Positions 1-10,781 of a stretch of 64,000 nt of DNA are shown here, one piece after another (position 1 is the first letter of the stretch; each line of letters begins with the position of its first letter). The translations under genes were made by a program, and so were the position numbers. The notes under the pieces are model-generated. The model saw only the letters and a list, made by a program, of their open reading frames with translations, made no database searches and was not told where the DNA came from. The DNA is from Allomesorhizobium sp043769475. GTDB lineage: Bacteria > Pseudomonadota > Alphaproteobacteria > Rhizobiales > Rhizobiaceae. Where the stretch lies: NCBI RefSeq assembly GCF_043769475.1, contig NZ_CP171729.1:4092001-4156000 (forward strand), written 5' to 3'.

Positions 1-178
1 CGATCCCGGAGGGAAGCAGCGACAGCTTGTAGACCTTGCCGTCGACGACCAGCGTGTGGCCGGCATTGTGGCCGCCCTGGAAGCGCACCACCACTTCGGC
101 GCGCTCCGACAGCCAGTCGACGATCTTGCCCTTGCCTTCGTCGCCCCACTGCGAGCCGACGACCACCACATTGGCCAT
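1..178 (-). CDS. purA: Adenylosuccinate synthetase, N-terminal part (cut by window edge)
   Basis: PurA joins IMP and aspartate with GTP, the first committed step from IMP to AMP. Only the first 59 residues lie in the window. They read MANVVVVGSQWGDEGKGK, the PurA phosphate-binding loop, followed by a QGGHNAGHT segment that is also characteristic of the family. The ATG is the complement of 176-178. The gene runs off the left edge and is divergent from the EamA transporter. Identification is firm although most of the protein is missing. Confidence 0.96.
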   Translation of the reverse strand, partial: MANVVVVGSQWGDEGKGKIVDWLSERAEVVVRFQGGHNAGHTLVVDGKVYKLSLLPSGI

Positions 179-473
179 GATTATTCCCTTCAGACGCCGC
201 CGAAGCGGCTGCTAAAACCAATCCCGAAAACCGGAATCGGTTATCGGAAAGATCATGCGCAGATTCAAAGTCTTGAGCGTCTTTGCGCGGCCGAAAGGAC
301 GCGCGGCGCTCTAACGCACGAAACGACAGGGCCTCTATAGCGTCATGAAACGCGGAGCGCGACCATTCTTTGCGGCCCAAGTTCCCGCAGGTACAAGATT
401 TTCCGGCCTTGGCGTCCTTTACTTGGCAGGTGGCGGGGCCTAGGTCGGCGGGCCTGATTATTCGGACCGCCCC
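179..473. other. Divergent intergenic region, purA / EamA transporter
   Basis: About 295 bases between the divergent starts of purA and the EamA gene. It should carry the promoters of both. I found no convincing -35/-10 pair, riboswitch or long dyad, and no small gene with a good ribosome binding site. A short open frame over part of it has no coding signature. Confidence 0.5.
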
Positions 474-1364
474 GTGAACAAAAAAGCTTACCTGTTGCTT
501 GGCCTCACCACCCTTTTCTGGGGCGGCAACGCGATTGCCGGCAAGCTGGCGATAGGCCACGTCTCGCCCATGCTGCTCACCACGCTCCGCTGGGGACTCG
601 CCGCGGCGATGCTCTTCGCCATAGGCTGGCCGCGGCTAAGAGCCGACTGGAGCAAGGTGCGCCGGCGCCTCCTCTATCTGACGGCCCTCGGCGCGCTCGG
701 CTTCACCGCGTTCAACATGGCGCTCTACACGGCGCTTATCCACACCAGCGCCATCAACGCCTCGATCGAGCAGGCCGGCATCCCGATGCTGATCTTCGCC
801 GGCAATTACCTGCTGTTCCGGATGCGCGTGACCTGGGCGCAGATCGTCGGCTTCATTCTCTCGCTGGCCGGCGTAGCCGTGGCCGCGAGCCATGGCGATC
901 CCGTCGCGCTGCTGCAGCTCGATGTCAATTTCGGCGACGCGCTGATGCTGATCGCCGTGCTCGTCTACGCTGGCTACACGGTGGCGCTGCGCTTCAGGCC
1001 GATGATCCACTGGCAGAGCCTGATGATCATGCTCACCGGCACCGCTTTCGTCACCTGCATTCCCTTCGCGCTGGCTGAGTTCTGGACAGGAAACGCCATC
1101 GTGCCCGACGCGCAGGGATGGGCGATCGTCGCCTATACAGTGCTGTTTCCGTCGATCCTGGCGCAGATATTCTACATTCGCGGCGTGGAACTGATCGGCG
1201 CCAACCGCGCCGGCCTGTTCATCAACCTGGTTCCGATCTTCGGTACGCTGCTGTCGATCGTCATTCTCGGCGAGGACTTCCATCTCTATCACGCCCTGGC
1301 CATGATCATGGTGCTCGGCGGCATCTGGCTGGCGGAGCATAGCGGGCGGAAGATGGCAACGTGA
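474..1364 (+). CDS. EamA (DMT superfamily) membrane transporter
   Basis: A 296-residue, very hydrophobic protein built from two tandem EamA halves (roughly 3-135 and 150-290), each with about five membrane segments. The N-terminus LLGLTTLFWGGNAIAGKLA is the typical first helix of RhaT/YdcZ-like drug/metabolite exporters. Members export amino acids, nucleotides or other metabolites; the substrate cannot be told from sequence. The start used is GTG at 474 because the conserved first helix begins right after it; no strong Shine-Dalgarno is visible. It stands alone, divergent from purA and convergent with the HicBA pair, whose last stop codon abuts it at 1364/1365. Confidence 0.88.
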   Translation: MNKKAYLLLGLTTLFWGGNAIAGKLAIGHVSPMLLTTLRWGLAAAMLFAIGWPRLRADWSKVRRRLLYLTALGALGFTAFNMALYTALIHTSAINASIEQAGIPMLIFAGNYLLFRMRVTWAQIVGFILSLAGVAVAASHGDPVALLQLDVNFGDALMLIAVLVYAGYTVALRFRPMIHWQSLMIMLTGTAFVTCIPFALAEFWTGNAIVPDAQGWAIVAYTVLFPSILAQIFYIRGVELIGANRAGLFINLVPIFGTLLSIVILGEDFHLYHALAMIMVLGGIWLAEHSGRKMAT

Positions 1365-1559
1365 TCAGAAGGCCTTGGGCAGGCCGGCATCCTTCAATAT
1401 GTCGTTTGCCAAATGACGGGACTTCAGGAAAGTAACTACGGTAACGCGTTGCCCGGTCTCAGGATTGTGCCAGATTTCGTGATCCCCCTTGCCTTGCCGA
1501 AGCATCATCCAACCGGCGTTCGTGAGCAATCTCTTCAACGGCTTGGCAAAGTTCTGCAT
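1365..1559 (-). CDS. hicA: HicA-type toxin (mRNA interferase)
   Basis: A 64-residue basic protein with the HicA double-stranded-RNA-binding-like fold: SGFKPLKRLL-like N-terminus (here FAKPLKRLLTNAGW), then the loop GKGDHEIW carrying the conserved histidine of HicA RNases, and a C-terminal NDILKDAGL helix. HicA toxins cleave mRNA and tmRNA and are held by HicB. I chose the ATG at 1559, which matches family length; an in-frame start at 1610 would add 17 residues. It follows the HicB-like gene on the same strand, so the order is antitoxin first. Function is inferred from family features. Confidence 0.8.
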   Translation of the reverse strand: MQNFAKPLKRLLTNAGWMMLRQGKGDHEIWHNPETGQRVTVVTFLKSRHLANDILKDAGLPKAF

Positions 1560-1636
1560 TTGATTACCTAAGTGCCGCAACGAATCATTGGCGTCACTAT
1601 AGGCGCGCATCCACGGTGTAGACGTACCGGCAAGGA

Positions 1637-1864
1637 CTATTCGGCCGCGATGGGATTCGATGCGGCGGAAATGCCATGGACTACCAGCTCAATATCGAGA
1701 TCCGCGACGTCTTTCAGATCGAGCAAGTCTGGCAAAACCAGCAAAATACGCTCCCGAAGGCCATCGAGAGACTCACTCTCCGTCGCCAATCCGACCTTTC
1801 CTCGCGACACTGCGTACCAGACCGAAGCCTCGTCGTCCCATCGCACATCAACGACCAATTTCAT
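1637..1864 (-). CDS. hicB: HicB-like antitoxin, DUF1902 type
   Basis: A 75-residue protein beginning MKLVVDVRWDDEASVWYA, the hallmark of the DUF1902 branch of HicB-like antitoxins, which resemble a partially degraded RNase H fold. It lies 77 bases upstream of hicA on the same strand and most likely neutralises it and represses the pair. There is no obvious C-terminal HTH or RHH DNA-binding domain, so autoregulation may need another region. A small dyad (TGAT-AC-ATCA, 1887-1896) lies just upstream. Known: DUF1902 proteins commonly pair with HicA. Inferred: that this pair is active. Confidence 0.78.
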   Translation of the reverse strand: MKLVVDVRWDDEASVWYAVSRGKVGLATESESLDGLRERILLVLPDLLDLKDVADLDIELVVHGISAASNPIAAE

Positions 1865-1943
1865 GCCGGTGTCTCCAAGTACTCAATGATACATCAGTAG
1901 GCCGGAAACAAAAAGCAAACGAAATCGCGTGCCGCCACGCGGG

Positions 1944-3542
1944 TTAAATCCCTCCCACGTCAAACTGCAGCCGCTTGGCCGAATCGATCGACTTGTTGGC
2001 GCGCAATTCAGCCAGCGCCTTTTCCGGGAACGGCGCATCGAGATAGAGCAGCGCGATGGCGTCGCCGCCCGGGCGGTTGCGGCCGAGCTGGAAGTTGGCG
2101 ATGTTGACGTTGTTGTTGCCACAGATGGTTCCGAGCAGGCCGATGATGCCGGGGGCGTCCGGGTTGGTCGTATAGAGCATGTGCTGGCCGACCTCGGCGT
2201 CGAGATTGATGCCCTTGATCTGGATAAAGCGCGGCTTGTGGTCGGAGAAGCACGTTCCGGCGATCGAGCGCGTCTGCTTCTCGGTTGTCACCGTCAGCTT
2301 GATGTAGCCGTCGAAGACGCCCGACTTGTCGCGCTTGACCTCGGCGACGATGATGCCGCGTTCCTTCACCATGATCGGCGCCGACACCATGTTCACGTCG
2401 GAAACCTGCGGCCGGATCAGCCCGGCGAGCGCGGCACTGATCAACGCGCGCGTGTTCATCGTGGCGGTAACGCCGTCGAACAGGATCTCCACCTCCTTGA
2501 TGGGATCTTCCGTCACCTGGCCGACGAATGCACCCAGAACCTCGGCGAGCTTAACGAAGGGCTTCAGCCGCGGCGCTTCCTCTGCCGTGATCGAAGGCAT
2601 GTTGATCGCGTTCGACACCGCGCCCTTGACCAGATAGTCCGACATCTGCTCGGCGATCTGCAGCGCCACGTTTTCCTGCGCTTCCGTCGTGGAAGCGCCG
2701 AGATGCGGCGTGGTGACGACATTTTCCATGCCGAACAGCGGGTGTTCCGTTGCGGGCTCGGTCTCGAACACGTCAATGCCGGCGCCGGCCACCTTGCCGC
2801 TCTTCAGCGCGGCGATCAGATCGGCCTCGACGATCAGGCCGCCGCGGGCGCAATTGATGATGCGGACGCCGTTCTTCATCCTGGCAATCGAATCCGCGTT
2901 GATGATGTTCCGGGTCTTGTCGGTCAGCGGGGTGTGCAGCGTGATGAAGTCGGCGCGGGCAAACAGCGTGTCCAGATCGACCTTCTCGACGCCAAGTTCG
3001 GAGGCGCGGTCTTCCGACAGGAACGGGTCGAAAGCGATGACATGCATCTTCAGCCCGACGCTGCGCGTGGCGACGATCGAGCCGATATTGCCGCAGCCGA
3101 TGATGCCGAGCGTCTTGCCGGTGATCTCGACGCCCATGAACCGGTTCTTTTCCCACTTTCCGGCGTGGGTCGATGCGTTTGCCTCCGGGATCTGCCGCGC
3201 CAGCGCAAACATCATGGCGATGGCATGCTCGGCGGTGGTGATCGAATTGCCGAAGGGGGTGTTCATCACGATGATGCCCTTGCGGCTGGCGGCCGGTATG
3301 TCGACATTGTCGACCCCGATGCCGGCGCGTCCAATCACCCTCAGCTTCGTGGCGGCCGCGATCAGCTTTTCGGTGACCTTGGTGGCCGAGCGGATGGCGA
3401 GGCCGTCATACTGCCCGATGATCTCGAGCAGCTTTTCCTTGTCCTTGCCGATGTCGGGCAGGTAGTCGACCTCAACGCCGCGATCCTTGAAGATTTGCAC
3501 GGCGGTGGTGGAGAGTTTGTCTGAAACGAGAACGCGGGGCAT
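1944..3542 (-). CDS. serA: D-3-phosphoglycerate dehydrogenase
   Basis: A 532-residue type-1 (long) SerA, oxidising 3-phosphoglycerate to 3-phosphohydroxypyruvate with NAD, the first step of serine synthesis. The NAD-binding motif GCGNIG is at 149-154. The NCARGG loop around residue 235 and TPHLGAST around 285 carry the catalytic Arg and His. They are followed by the allosteric substrate-binding domain and a C-terminal ACT domain beginning near QHMLYTTNPDAPG. An AAAGGAT ribosome site precedes the ATG at 3542. It is downstream of serC on the same strand, separated by a palindromic repeat, so the two probably form a serine operon. Confidence 0.97.
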   Translation of the reverse strand: MPRVLVSDKLSTTAVQIFKDRGVEVDYLPDIGKDKEKLLEIIGQYDGLAIRSATKVTEKLIAAATKLRVIGRAGIGVDNVDIPAASRKGIIVMNTPFGNSITTAEHAIAMMFALARQIPEANASTHAGKWEKNRFMGVEITGKTLGIIGCGNIGSIVATRSVGLKMHVIAFDPFLSEDRASELGVEKVDLDTLFARADFITLHTPLTDKTRNIINADSIARMKNGVRIINCARGGLIVEADLIAALKSGKVAGAGIDVFETEPATEHPLFGMENVVTTPHLGASTTEAQENVALQIAEQMSDYLVKGAVSNAINMPSITAEEAPRLKPFVKLAEVLGAFVGQVTEDPIKEVEILFDGVTATMNTRALISAALAGLIRPQVSDVNMVSAPIMVKERGIIVAEVKRDKSGVFDGYIKLTVTTEKQTRSIAGTCFSDHKPRFIQIKGINLDAEVGQHMLYTTNPDAPGIIGLLGTICGNNNVNIANFQLGRNRPGGDAIALLYLDAPFPEKALAELRANKSIDSAKRLQFDVGGI

Positions 3543-3580
3543 GGGAGTATCCTTTGATGAGATCGTTTGACGGGCTGGCG

Positions 3581-3699
3581 CTGCCCCTCACCTGCCTGCC
3601 GGCATCCTCTCCCCGTAAGGACGGGGAGAGGAGCGCAGCGTCGGCGTTGGCGATCCCCTCTCCCCGTCCTTACGGGGAGAGGGTAAGGGTGAGGGGCAG
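3581..3699. repeat. Palindromic intergenic repeat (CTGCCCCTCAC family), serC-serA
   Basis: A 119-base element bounded by CTGCCCCTCAC and its complement GTGAGGGGCAG. Inside are two smaller hairpins with the core CTCTCCCCGT / ACGGGGAGAG. The same core appears inside tilS (10961-11066) and after the carboxypeptidase gene (39737-39803), so this is a dispersed repeat family. In RNA it would form a long GC-rich stem between serC and serA and could tune relative expression. Confidence 0.85.
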
Positions 3700-3718
3700 C
3701 GCAAGCACCATTGGATAG

Positions 3719-4894
3719 TCAGGCCGCGGTCTTCAACGCGGCCTTCTGCGTGGCGAAGGCCCAGTCGAGCCAAGGCGTCAGCGCCGCGAGATCGGAAGCC
3801 TCGACGGTTGCGCCGCACCAGATGCGCAGCCCGGGCGGCGCATCGCGGTAACTGGCGATGTCGTAGGCGACCTTTTCCGCTTCGAGCAGGGCGGTCAGCC
3901 CTTTGACAAAGGCCTGCTGGCCGGCATCGTCGAGGCCGGCGACCGCGGGATCGGAAAAGCGCAGGCAGACCGAGGTGTTGGAGCGCAGGTTCTCGGCTTC
4001 CGCCAGAAAATCGACGGCCGGATTGGCGGCGACCCAGTCGGCAATGACCGCGGCGTTGGCGTCGGCGCGCGCGATCAGGGCATCGAGCCCGCCGACCGAT
4101 TTCGCCCACTCCAGCGCGTCGAGATAGTCCTCGACCGCAAGCATGGAGGGCGTGTTGATGGTCTCGCCCTTGAAGATGCCCTCGATCAGCTTGCCGCCTG
4201 AGGTCAGGCGGAAGATCTTGGGCAGCGGCCATGCAGGCTTGTAGGTTTCAAGCCGCTCGACGGCACGCGGGCTGAGGATCAGCATGCCATGCGCGCCTTC
4301 GCCGCCCAGAACCTTCTGCCAGGAGAAGGTGACGACATCGAGTTTTTGGAAATCGAGCTTTTGCGCGAAGGCGGCCGAGGTCGCGTCGCAGATCGTCAGG
4401 CCTTTTCGGTCTGCCGGAATGAAATCCGCATCCGGAACACGCACACCCGATGTCGTGCCGTTCCAGGTGAAAACCACGTCGCGGTCGAAATCGACGGAAG
4501 CAAGGTCGGGCAATCGGCCATAGGGCGCCTCGAAAAGGCGCACATCGGGCAGCCTGAGCTGCTTGACGACGTCGGTGACCCAGCCGGCGCCAAAACTTTC
4601 CCAGGCCAGCATGTCGACCCCGCGCTCGCCGAGCAGCGACCACAGCGCCATCTCGACGGCGCCGGTATCGGAGGCCGGCACGATGCCGATGCGATAGTCG
4701 GCCGGAACCTCCAGCACCTCGCGGGTGAGCTGGATGGCCTTCTCGAGCTTGGCTTTGCCGATTTTTGCGCGGTGGGAGCGGCCGAGCGCAGCGTCGCCGA
4801 GCGCCTGGAGCGACCAGCCGGGGCGTTTGGCGCAGGGGCCTGAGGAGAAATTGGGGTTTGCCGGACGGAATCCGGGCTTCGAAAGCGTCGTCAT
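3719..4894 (-). CDS. serC: Phosphoserine aminotransferase
   Basis: A 391-residue PLP enzyme of the alphaproteobacterial SerC type, converting 3-phosphohydroxypyruvate to phosphoserine. The N-terminus PNFSSGPCAKRPGW, the SHR at 40-42 and the PLP lysine K194 in FSWQKVLGGEGAHG are characteristic. The ATG at 4894 has a GAAGGAT ribosome site; an upstream in-frame ATG would force translation through the leader structure and is rejected. It precedes serA. The leader holds a candidate serC RNA motif. Confidence 0.95.
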   Translation of the reverse strand: MTTLSKPGFRPANPNFSSGPCAKRPGWSLQALGDAALGRSHRAKIGKAKLEKAIQLTREVLEVPADYRIGIVPASDTGAVEMALWSLLGERGVDMLAWESFGAGWVTDVVKQLRLPDVRLFEAPYGRLPDLASVDFDRDVVFTWNGTTSGVRVPDADFIPADRKGLTICDATSAAFAQKLDFQKLDVVTFSWQKVLGGEGAHGMLILSPRAVERLETYKPAWPLPKIFRLTSGGKLIEGIFKGETINTPSMLAVEDYLDALEWAKSVGGLDALIARADANAAVIADWVAANPAVDFLAEAENLRSNTSVCLRFSDPAVAGLDDAGQQAFVKGLTALLEAEKVAYDIASYRDAPPGLRIWCGATVEASDLAALTPWLDWAFATQKAALKTAA

Positions 4895-4899
4895 CGTGG

Positions 4900-4962
4900 T
4901 TCTATCCTTCCAGATAGCAAGCCCCTCGTTGGGGAGGGGTGGCCCACGGACGGCGATATTGC
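4900..4962 (-). ncRNA. Candidate serC leader RNA motif
   Basis: On the minus strand the serC 5' leader shows two stacked hairpins. The first is CCCCTC...GAGGGG (4922-4939). The second is CTATC-TGGAAG-GATAG (4902-4917), which buries the ribosome binding site GGAAGGAT, only 7 bases from the ATG. Known: a 'serC motif' RNA with hairpins just upstream of serC has been reported in alphaproteobacteria, and I believe this is an instance from memory of its layout. No ligand is established. Ends are approximate. Confidence 0.6.
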
Positions 4963-5014
4963 TTGCATGCTCCGGCGTCAAGAGGAAAGTTTCTGTCGCA
5001 TTCAGGCCGTGAAC

Positions 5015-5040
5015 GAAAACGGCGGGCCGAAGCCCGCCGC
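5015..5040 (-). terminator. Rho-independent terminator after Omp gene
   Basis: On the minus strand GGCGGGC-TTCG-GCCCGCC is followed by GTTTTC. It lies 25 bases after the stop of the outer membrane protein gene that ends at 5066, separating it from serC. Confidence 0.75.
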
Positions 5041-5065
5041 CTTGGTCACCGAAATTGCGCCGCGC

Positions 5066-5923
5066 CTACCAGAGTTCGTAGCGCAGGCCGACCTTGACCT
5101 CGTGCGTCGAAAAGCCGTCATCCGTGCCCTGGATGCCGGACGCGCCGGCGGCTTCCGAGAAGTCGTCCCAGCCGAACATGTCGCCGCCGTCGATGTGGCG
5201 GTACTTGTAGCCGACATCGAGCTTCAGGTTGTTGGTGAGGTCATATGCCGCGCCCGCCATGAAGGCGTAGGTGAAGCGCCAGTCCTTTTCGCCATCGTGA
5301 TCCGCGCTCGATACCGCACCGCCGGGAGCCGGGCAAAGGCCTACGCCGTCCACGCAATAATTGGTGCTGTCGAGGCCGTCCCAAGAGAGATAGCTGTAGC
5401 CGACGCCCGCGCCAACATACGGCGTCACGCGGACATAGGTGCCGAGGTCGACATAGCCGTTGGCCATCAAACTCAGGACGGACACCGAAGAGGAGTCCTC
5501 CGAACGGCAGCCTGTCCCGGCAAAGGCCGGGGCGGTGCTGCACGGACCGTCGGACGATGTCGTGCCGTCGAAATCGGCGCTAAATCCATCAACCGTGAGG
5601 TCGCCGCGTATCCAGTCGTTGTAACGGTAGCCGAAGCCGCCGCCCCAGGTGAAGTTCTCGTCCAGGCTGTGGTCGTCGAAGGAGGCGCTGCCGTAGGTCG
5701 CGGTGATCGGGTCGAAGGTGCGGTAGTCGACCCCTCCCATATCCGTCGAAAACACGTATCCGACGTCGCCGCGCAGGTACCATCCCGAGCCTACTTCGAC
5801 CGGGACGAACTCTTCCGCTTCCTCCACGAAGATCGGCGGATCGTAGTCGGCCGCATGCGCCGGCGCGAGCGGTATGAGCGCCGCGGCGGCAAGCAGAAGA
5901 AGAATTCGCGATTTCTGGATCAT
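5066..5923 (-). CDS. Outer membrane beta-barrel protein, Omp25/Omp31-like
   Basis: A 285-residue secreted protein. The start is the ATG at 5923, giving a signal peptide (MIQKSRILLLLAAAALIPL, cleavage after AHA). The rest is alternating beta strands with GSGWYLRGDVGY near the mature N-terminus, DLTVDGF and VTPYVGAGVGY, ending in an aromatic-terminated strand (KVGLRYELW) as expected for BamA-dependent barrels. This matches the Omp25/Omp31 surface protein family of Rhizobiales. Four Cys in extracellular-loop-like segments could form disulfides. It neighbours a paralogue upstream (6100-6879). A perfect TTAA-N7-TTAA site lies at 5992-6006. Function is structural or surface related; no transport activity can be read. 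Confidence 0.87.
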   Translation of the reverse strand: MIQKSRILLLLAAAALIPLAPAHAADYDPPIFVEEAEEFVPVEVGSGWYLRGDVGYVFSTDMGGVDYRTFDPITATYGSASFDDHSLDENFTWGGGFGYRYNDWIRGDLTVDGFSADFDGTTSSDGPCSTAPAFAGTGCRSEDSSSVSVLSLMANGYVDLGTYVRVTPYVGAGVGYSYLSWDGLDSTNYCVDGVGLCPAPGGAVSSADHDGEKDWRFTYAFMAGAAYDLTNNLKLDVGYKYRHIDGGDMFGWDDFSEAAGASGIQGTDDGFSTHEVKVGLRYELW

Positions 5924-5991
5924 GCCCACGCTCCCGAAATGGCGAGGCCCAAGCCAGCCCGCCCTGTCAGAAGCATTGTTAACTATAGTGG

Positions 5992-6006
5992 TTAAGTGCG
6001 GGTTAA
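5992..6006 (-). promoter_or_regulatory. CtrA-type site upstream of Omp gene
   Basis: TTAA-GTGCGGG-TTAA, an exact match to the TTAA-N7-TTAA full site of the alphaproteobacterial cell-cycle regulator CtrA. It lies 69 bases before the start codon of the Omp gene and is embedded in a cluster of further TTAAC words. The assignment is from consensus only. Confidence 0.6.
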
Positions 6007-6052
6007 GGTTAACGGCGATTTTGAGGCCGGGCGGCGGCGGCCTCAAAGAGGC

Positions 6053-6078
6053 AAAAAAAGGCTCCCGGAGGAGCCTCT
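6053..6078 (-). terminator. Rho-independent terminator after second Omp gene
   Basis: On the minus strand GGCTCC-TCCG-GGAGCC is followed by seven T. It lies 22 bases beyond the stop codon at 6100. Confidence 0.85.
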
Positions 6079-6099
6079 TTCGATGCTGTCAGGCGATGC

Positions 6100-6879
6100 C
6101 TAGTAGAGCGCGTAGCGCACGCCGAGCTTGATGTCGTGCGAGTAGATGTCGTTGAATTCGAACCCGTCATTGTCGATATCGAAGGCCGGATCATCGTTGT
6201 GGAAGGTTCCGGTCTTGGCGTCGCCCAGCGAGACGAAGCTGTAGCCGAGATCGATGGTCAGTCTTTCGGTCGCCTCGATGCCCAGGCCCGCATGCAGCGC
6301 CCAGGCGAGGTTCCATTCCGACTCCTCGTCCGCATAGCCGCCGCCGCCAGTGATTATGTTGACGTCGCGGAAATGCGAGATCGTGTTGCGCGATGCGCCG
6401 ATGCCTGCGCCGAGATATGGCGTGACGCTGTAGAAAGTGCCGAGATCGGCATAGGCGTTGGCCATGATCAGCCATTCCGATTTTTTGGCGCGGAAGTCGT
6501 TGGTGGTCAGGCCGGTGACAGTGGAATCCACCCAGTCGAGGGCTTCGAAGTCGGACTTGCCGCGATACTCGACCGTGAGATCGCCGCGCAGATAGTCGTT
6601 GAACTCGTAGCCGACGCCGGCGCCAAACAGCGGCGCGGAGGCGAAGCCACCTTCGTCGTACCAGCCGAAGTCTGCGATAGTCGGGTTGTCGTAGAGGCTG
6701 GAGTCCAAGCCATCGAAGTCCTGGTTGCTCATGCCGATATGGCCGCGAATGTACCAGCCGCCGTAAACCGGCGCGGGAACCTCGATCACCGGCGGTTCGT
6801 AGAGATCGGCCGCCATTGCGGGCGCGCAACCGCCCGCGACAACCGCAGCGGCAAGAATCTTCTTTGCGAAATTGTGCAT
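6100..6879 (-). CDS. Outer membrane beta-barrel protein, Omp25/Omp31-like (paralogue)
   Basis: A 259-residue paralogue of the neighbouring Omp. Signal peptide MHNFAKKILAAAVVAG with cleavage near AMA; mature start DLYEPP, then VYGGWYIRGHIGMSNQ, DLTVEYRG, VTPYLGAGIG and a final strand KLGVRYALY. I used the ATG at 6879, which sits 7 bases after AGGGG; an ATG two codons earlier (6885) is too close to that site. The two Omp genes are in tandem but have separate terminators and separate CtrA-type sites, so they are probably independent transcription units. The family is abundant at the surface of Brucella and relatives. Confidence 0.87.
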   Translation of the reverse strand: MHNFAKKILAAAVVAGGCAPAMAADLYEPPVIEVPAPVYGGWYIRGHIGMSNQDFDGLDSSLYDNPTIADFGWYDEGGFASAPLFGAGVGYEFNDYLRGDLTVEYRGKSDFEALDWVDSTVTGLTTNDFRAKKSEWLIMANAYADLGTFYSVTPYLGAGIGASRNTISHFRDVNIITGGGGYADEESEWNLAWALHAGLGIEATERLTIDLGYSFVSLGDAKTGTFHNDDPAFDIDNDGFEFNDIYSHDIKLGVRYALY

Positions 6880-6961
6880 TTCCATACCCCTGCGCATCCT
6901 CGCGACGCAAAGTTGCGCGCGACCCAAGATTGAACTCGGTTTGGATAATGAAACGCAAAGG

Positions 6962-6976
6962 TTAAGGTGCGCTTAA
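6962..6976 (-). promoter_or_regulatory. CtrA-type site upstream of second Omp gene
   Basis: TTAA-GGTGCGC-TTAA, an exact TTAA-N7-TTAA full site, 83 bases before the start codon at 6879. On the minus strand it is followed by an AT-rich -10-like stretch (TTCATTATCC) at the spacing seen in CtrA-activated promoters. A second TTAA word lies at 6986-6989. Confidence 0.6.
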
Positions 6977-7026
6977 CCCTGTTGCTTAACCACGATCGGA
7001 CAATTGACTTGACCGTGCCGCATATG

Positions 7027-7054
7027 AAAAGGCCCGCCGGAATGGCGGGCCTTT
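7027..7054 (-). terminator. Rho-independent terminator after glmM
   Basis: Minus strand GGCCCGCC-ATTCC-GGCGGGCC followed by TTTTC, about 20 bases past the glmM stop. Confidence 0.85.
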
Positions 7055-7072
7055 CAACAAAGTAAAAAAGTT

Positions 7073-8425
<1,353 letters not shown>

Positions 8426-8678
8426 TTACTCGACGTCCCCACGCACGATTCACCCTCAGCCATGCTTTTGCCACAACAGAGGGGCGGTTTGGCATCACAT
8501 TGTGTGAGTATCTGTTACGAATGCTTAGAAATGGTTGCGGTTTTGGCATCACTGGCCTCGACCCGGCAATTCCACTGCTGGCTGTAACGTACAGCGAATG
8601 CAATGCTCACTTTAATTGTTAGTTGCGCTGGGCGTCAAACTTTATCCACGCTCTCCAGACGAGCCGCATACTGCGCAA
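8426..8678. other. Intergenic region upstream of glmM
   Basis: Between the ftsH terminator and the glmM start. Less GC-rich than its surroundings (for example the stretch near 8500-8530), as expected for a promoter region. I see no gene, no strong dyad and no recognisable regulator site. Confidence 0.45.
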
Positions 8679-8711
8679 ATAAAAACGCCGCGGCAAAGCG
8701 GCGTTTTTTAT
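8679..8711 (-). terminator. Rho-independent terminator after ftsH
   Basis: ACGCCGC-GGCAAA-GCGGCGT with T runs on both sides, so it could work in both directions. On the minus strand it lies 19 bases past the ftsH stop. Confidence 0.85.
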
Positions 8712-8729
8712 TGATAAGATTCAGCAGGC

Positions 8730-10676
<1,947 letters not shown>

Positions 10677-10781
10677 CTATTGTCCCGTTTGCGACCGACA
10701 ACGGGCGCAAGTTCAGTGTGAATGTATGCCCCTAACATAGGGAGGGCACGGTGCATTGCCAAGCAGAACCACTCTTCTCGG

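Noticed and set aside
1929..3524. Long plus-strand frame opposite serA, and similar frames opposite ftsH, tolB, glmM and the histidine kinase
   Set aside because: Antisense shadows caused by high GC; products are Arg/His/Asp-rich with no domain, and the opposite strand has strong homologous genes.
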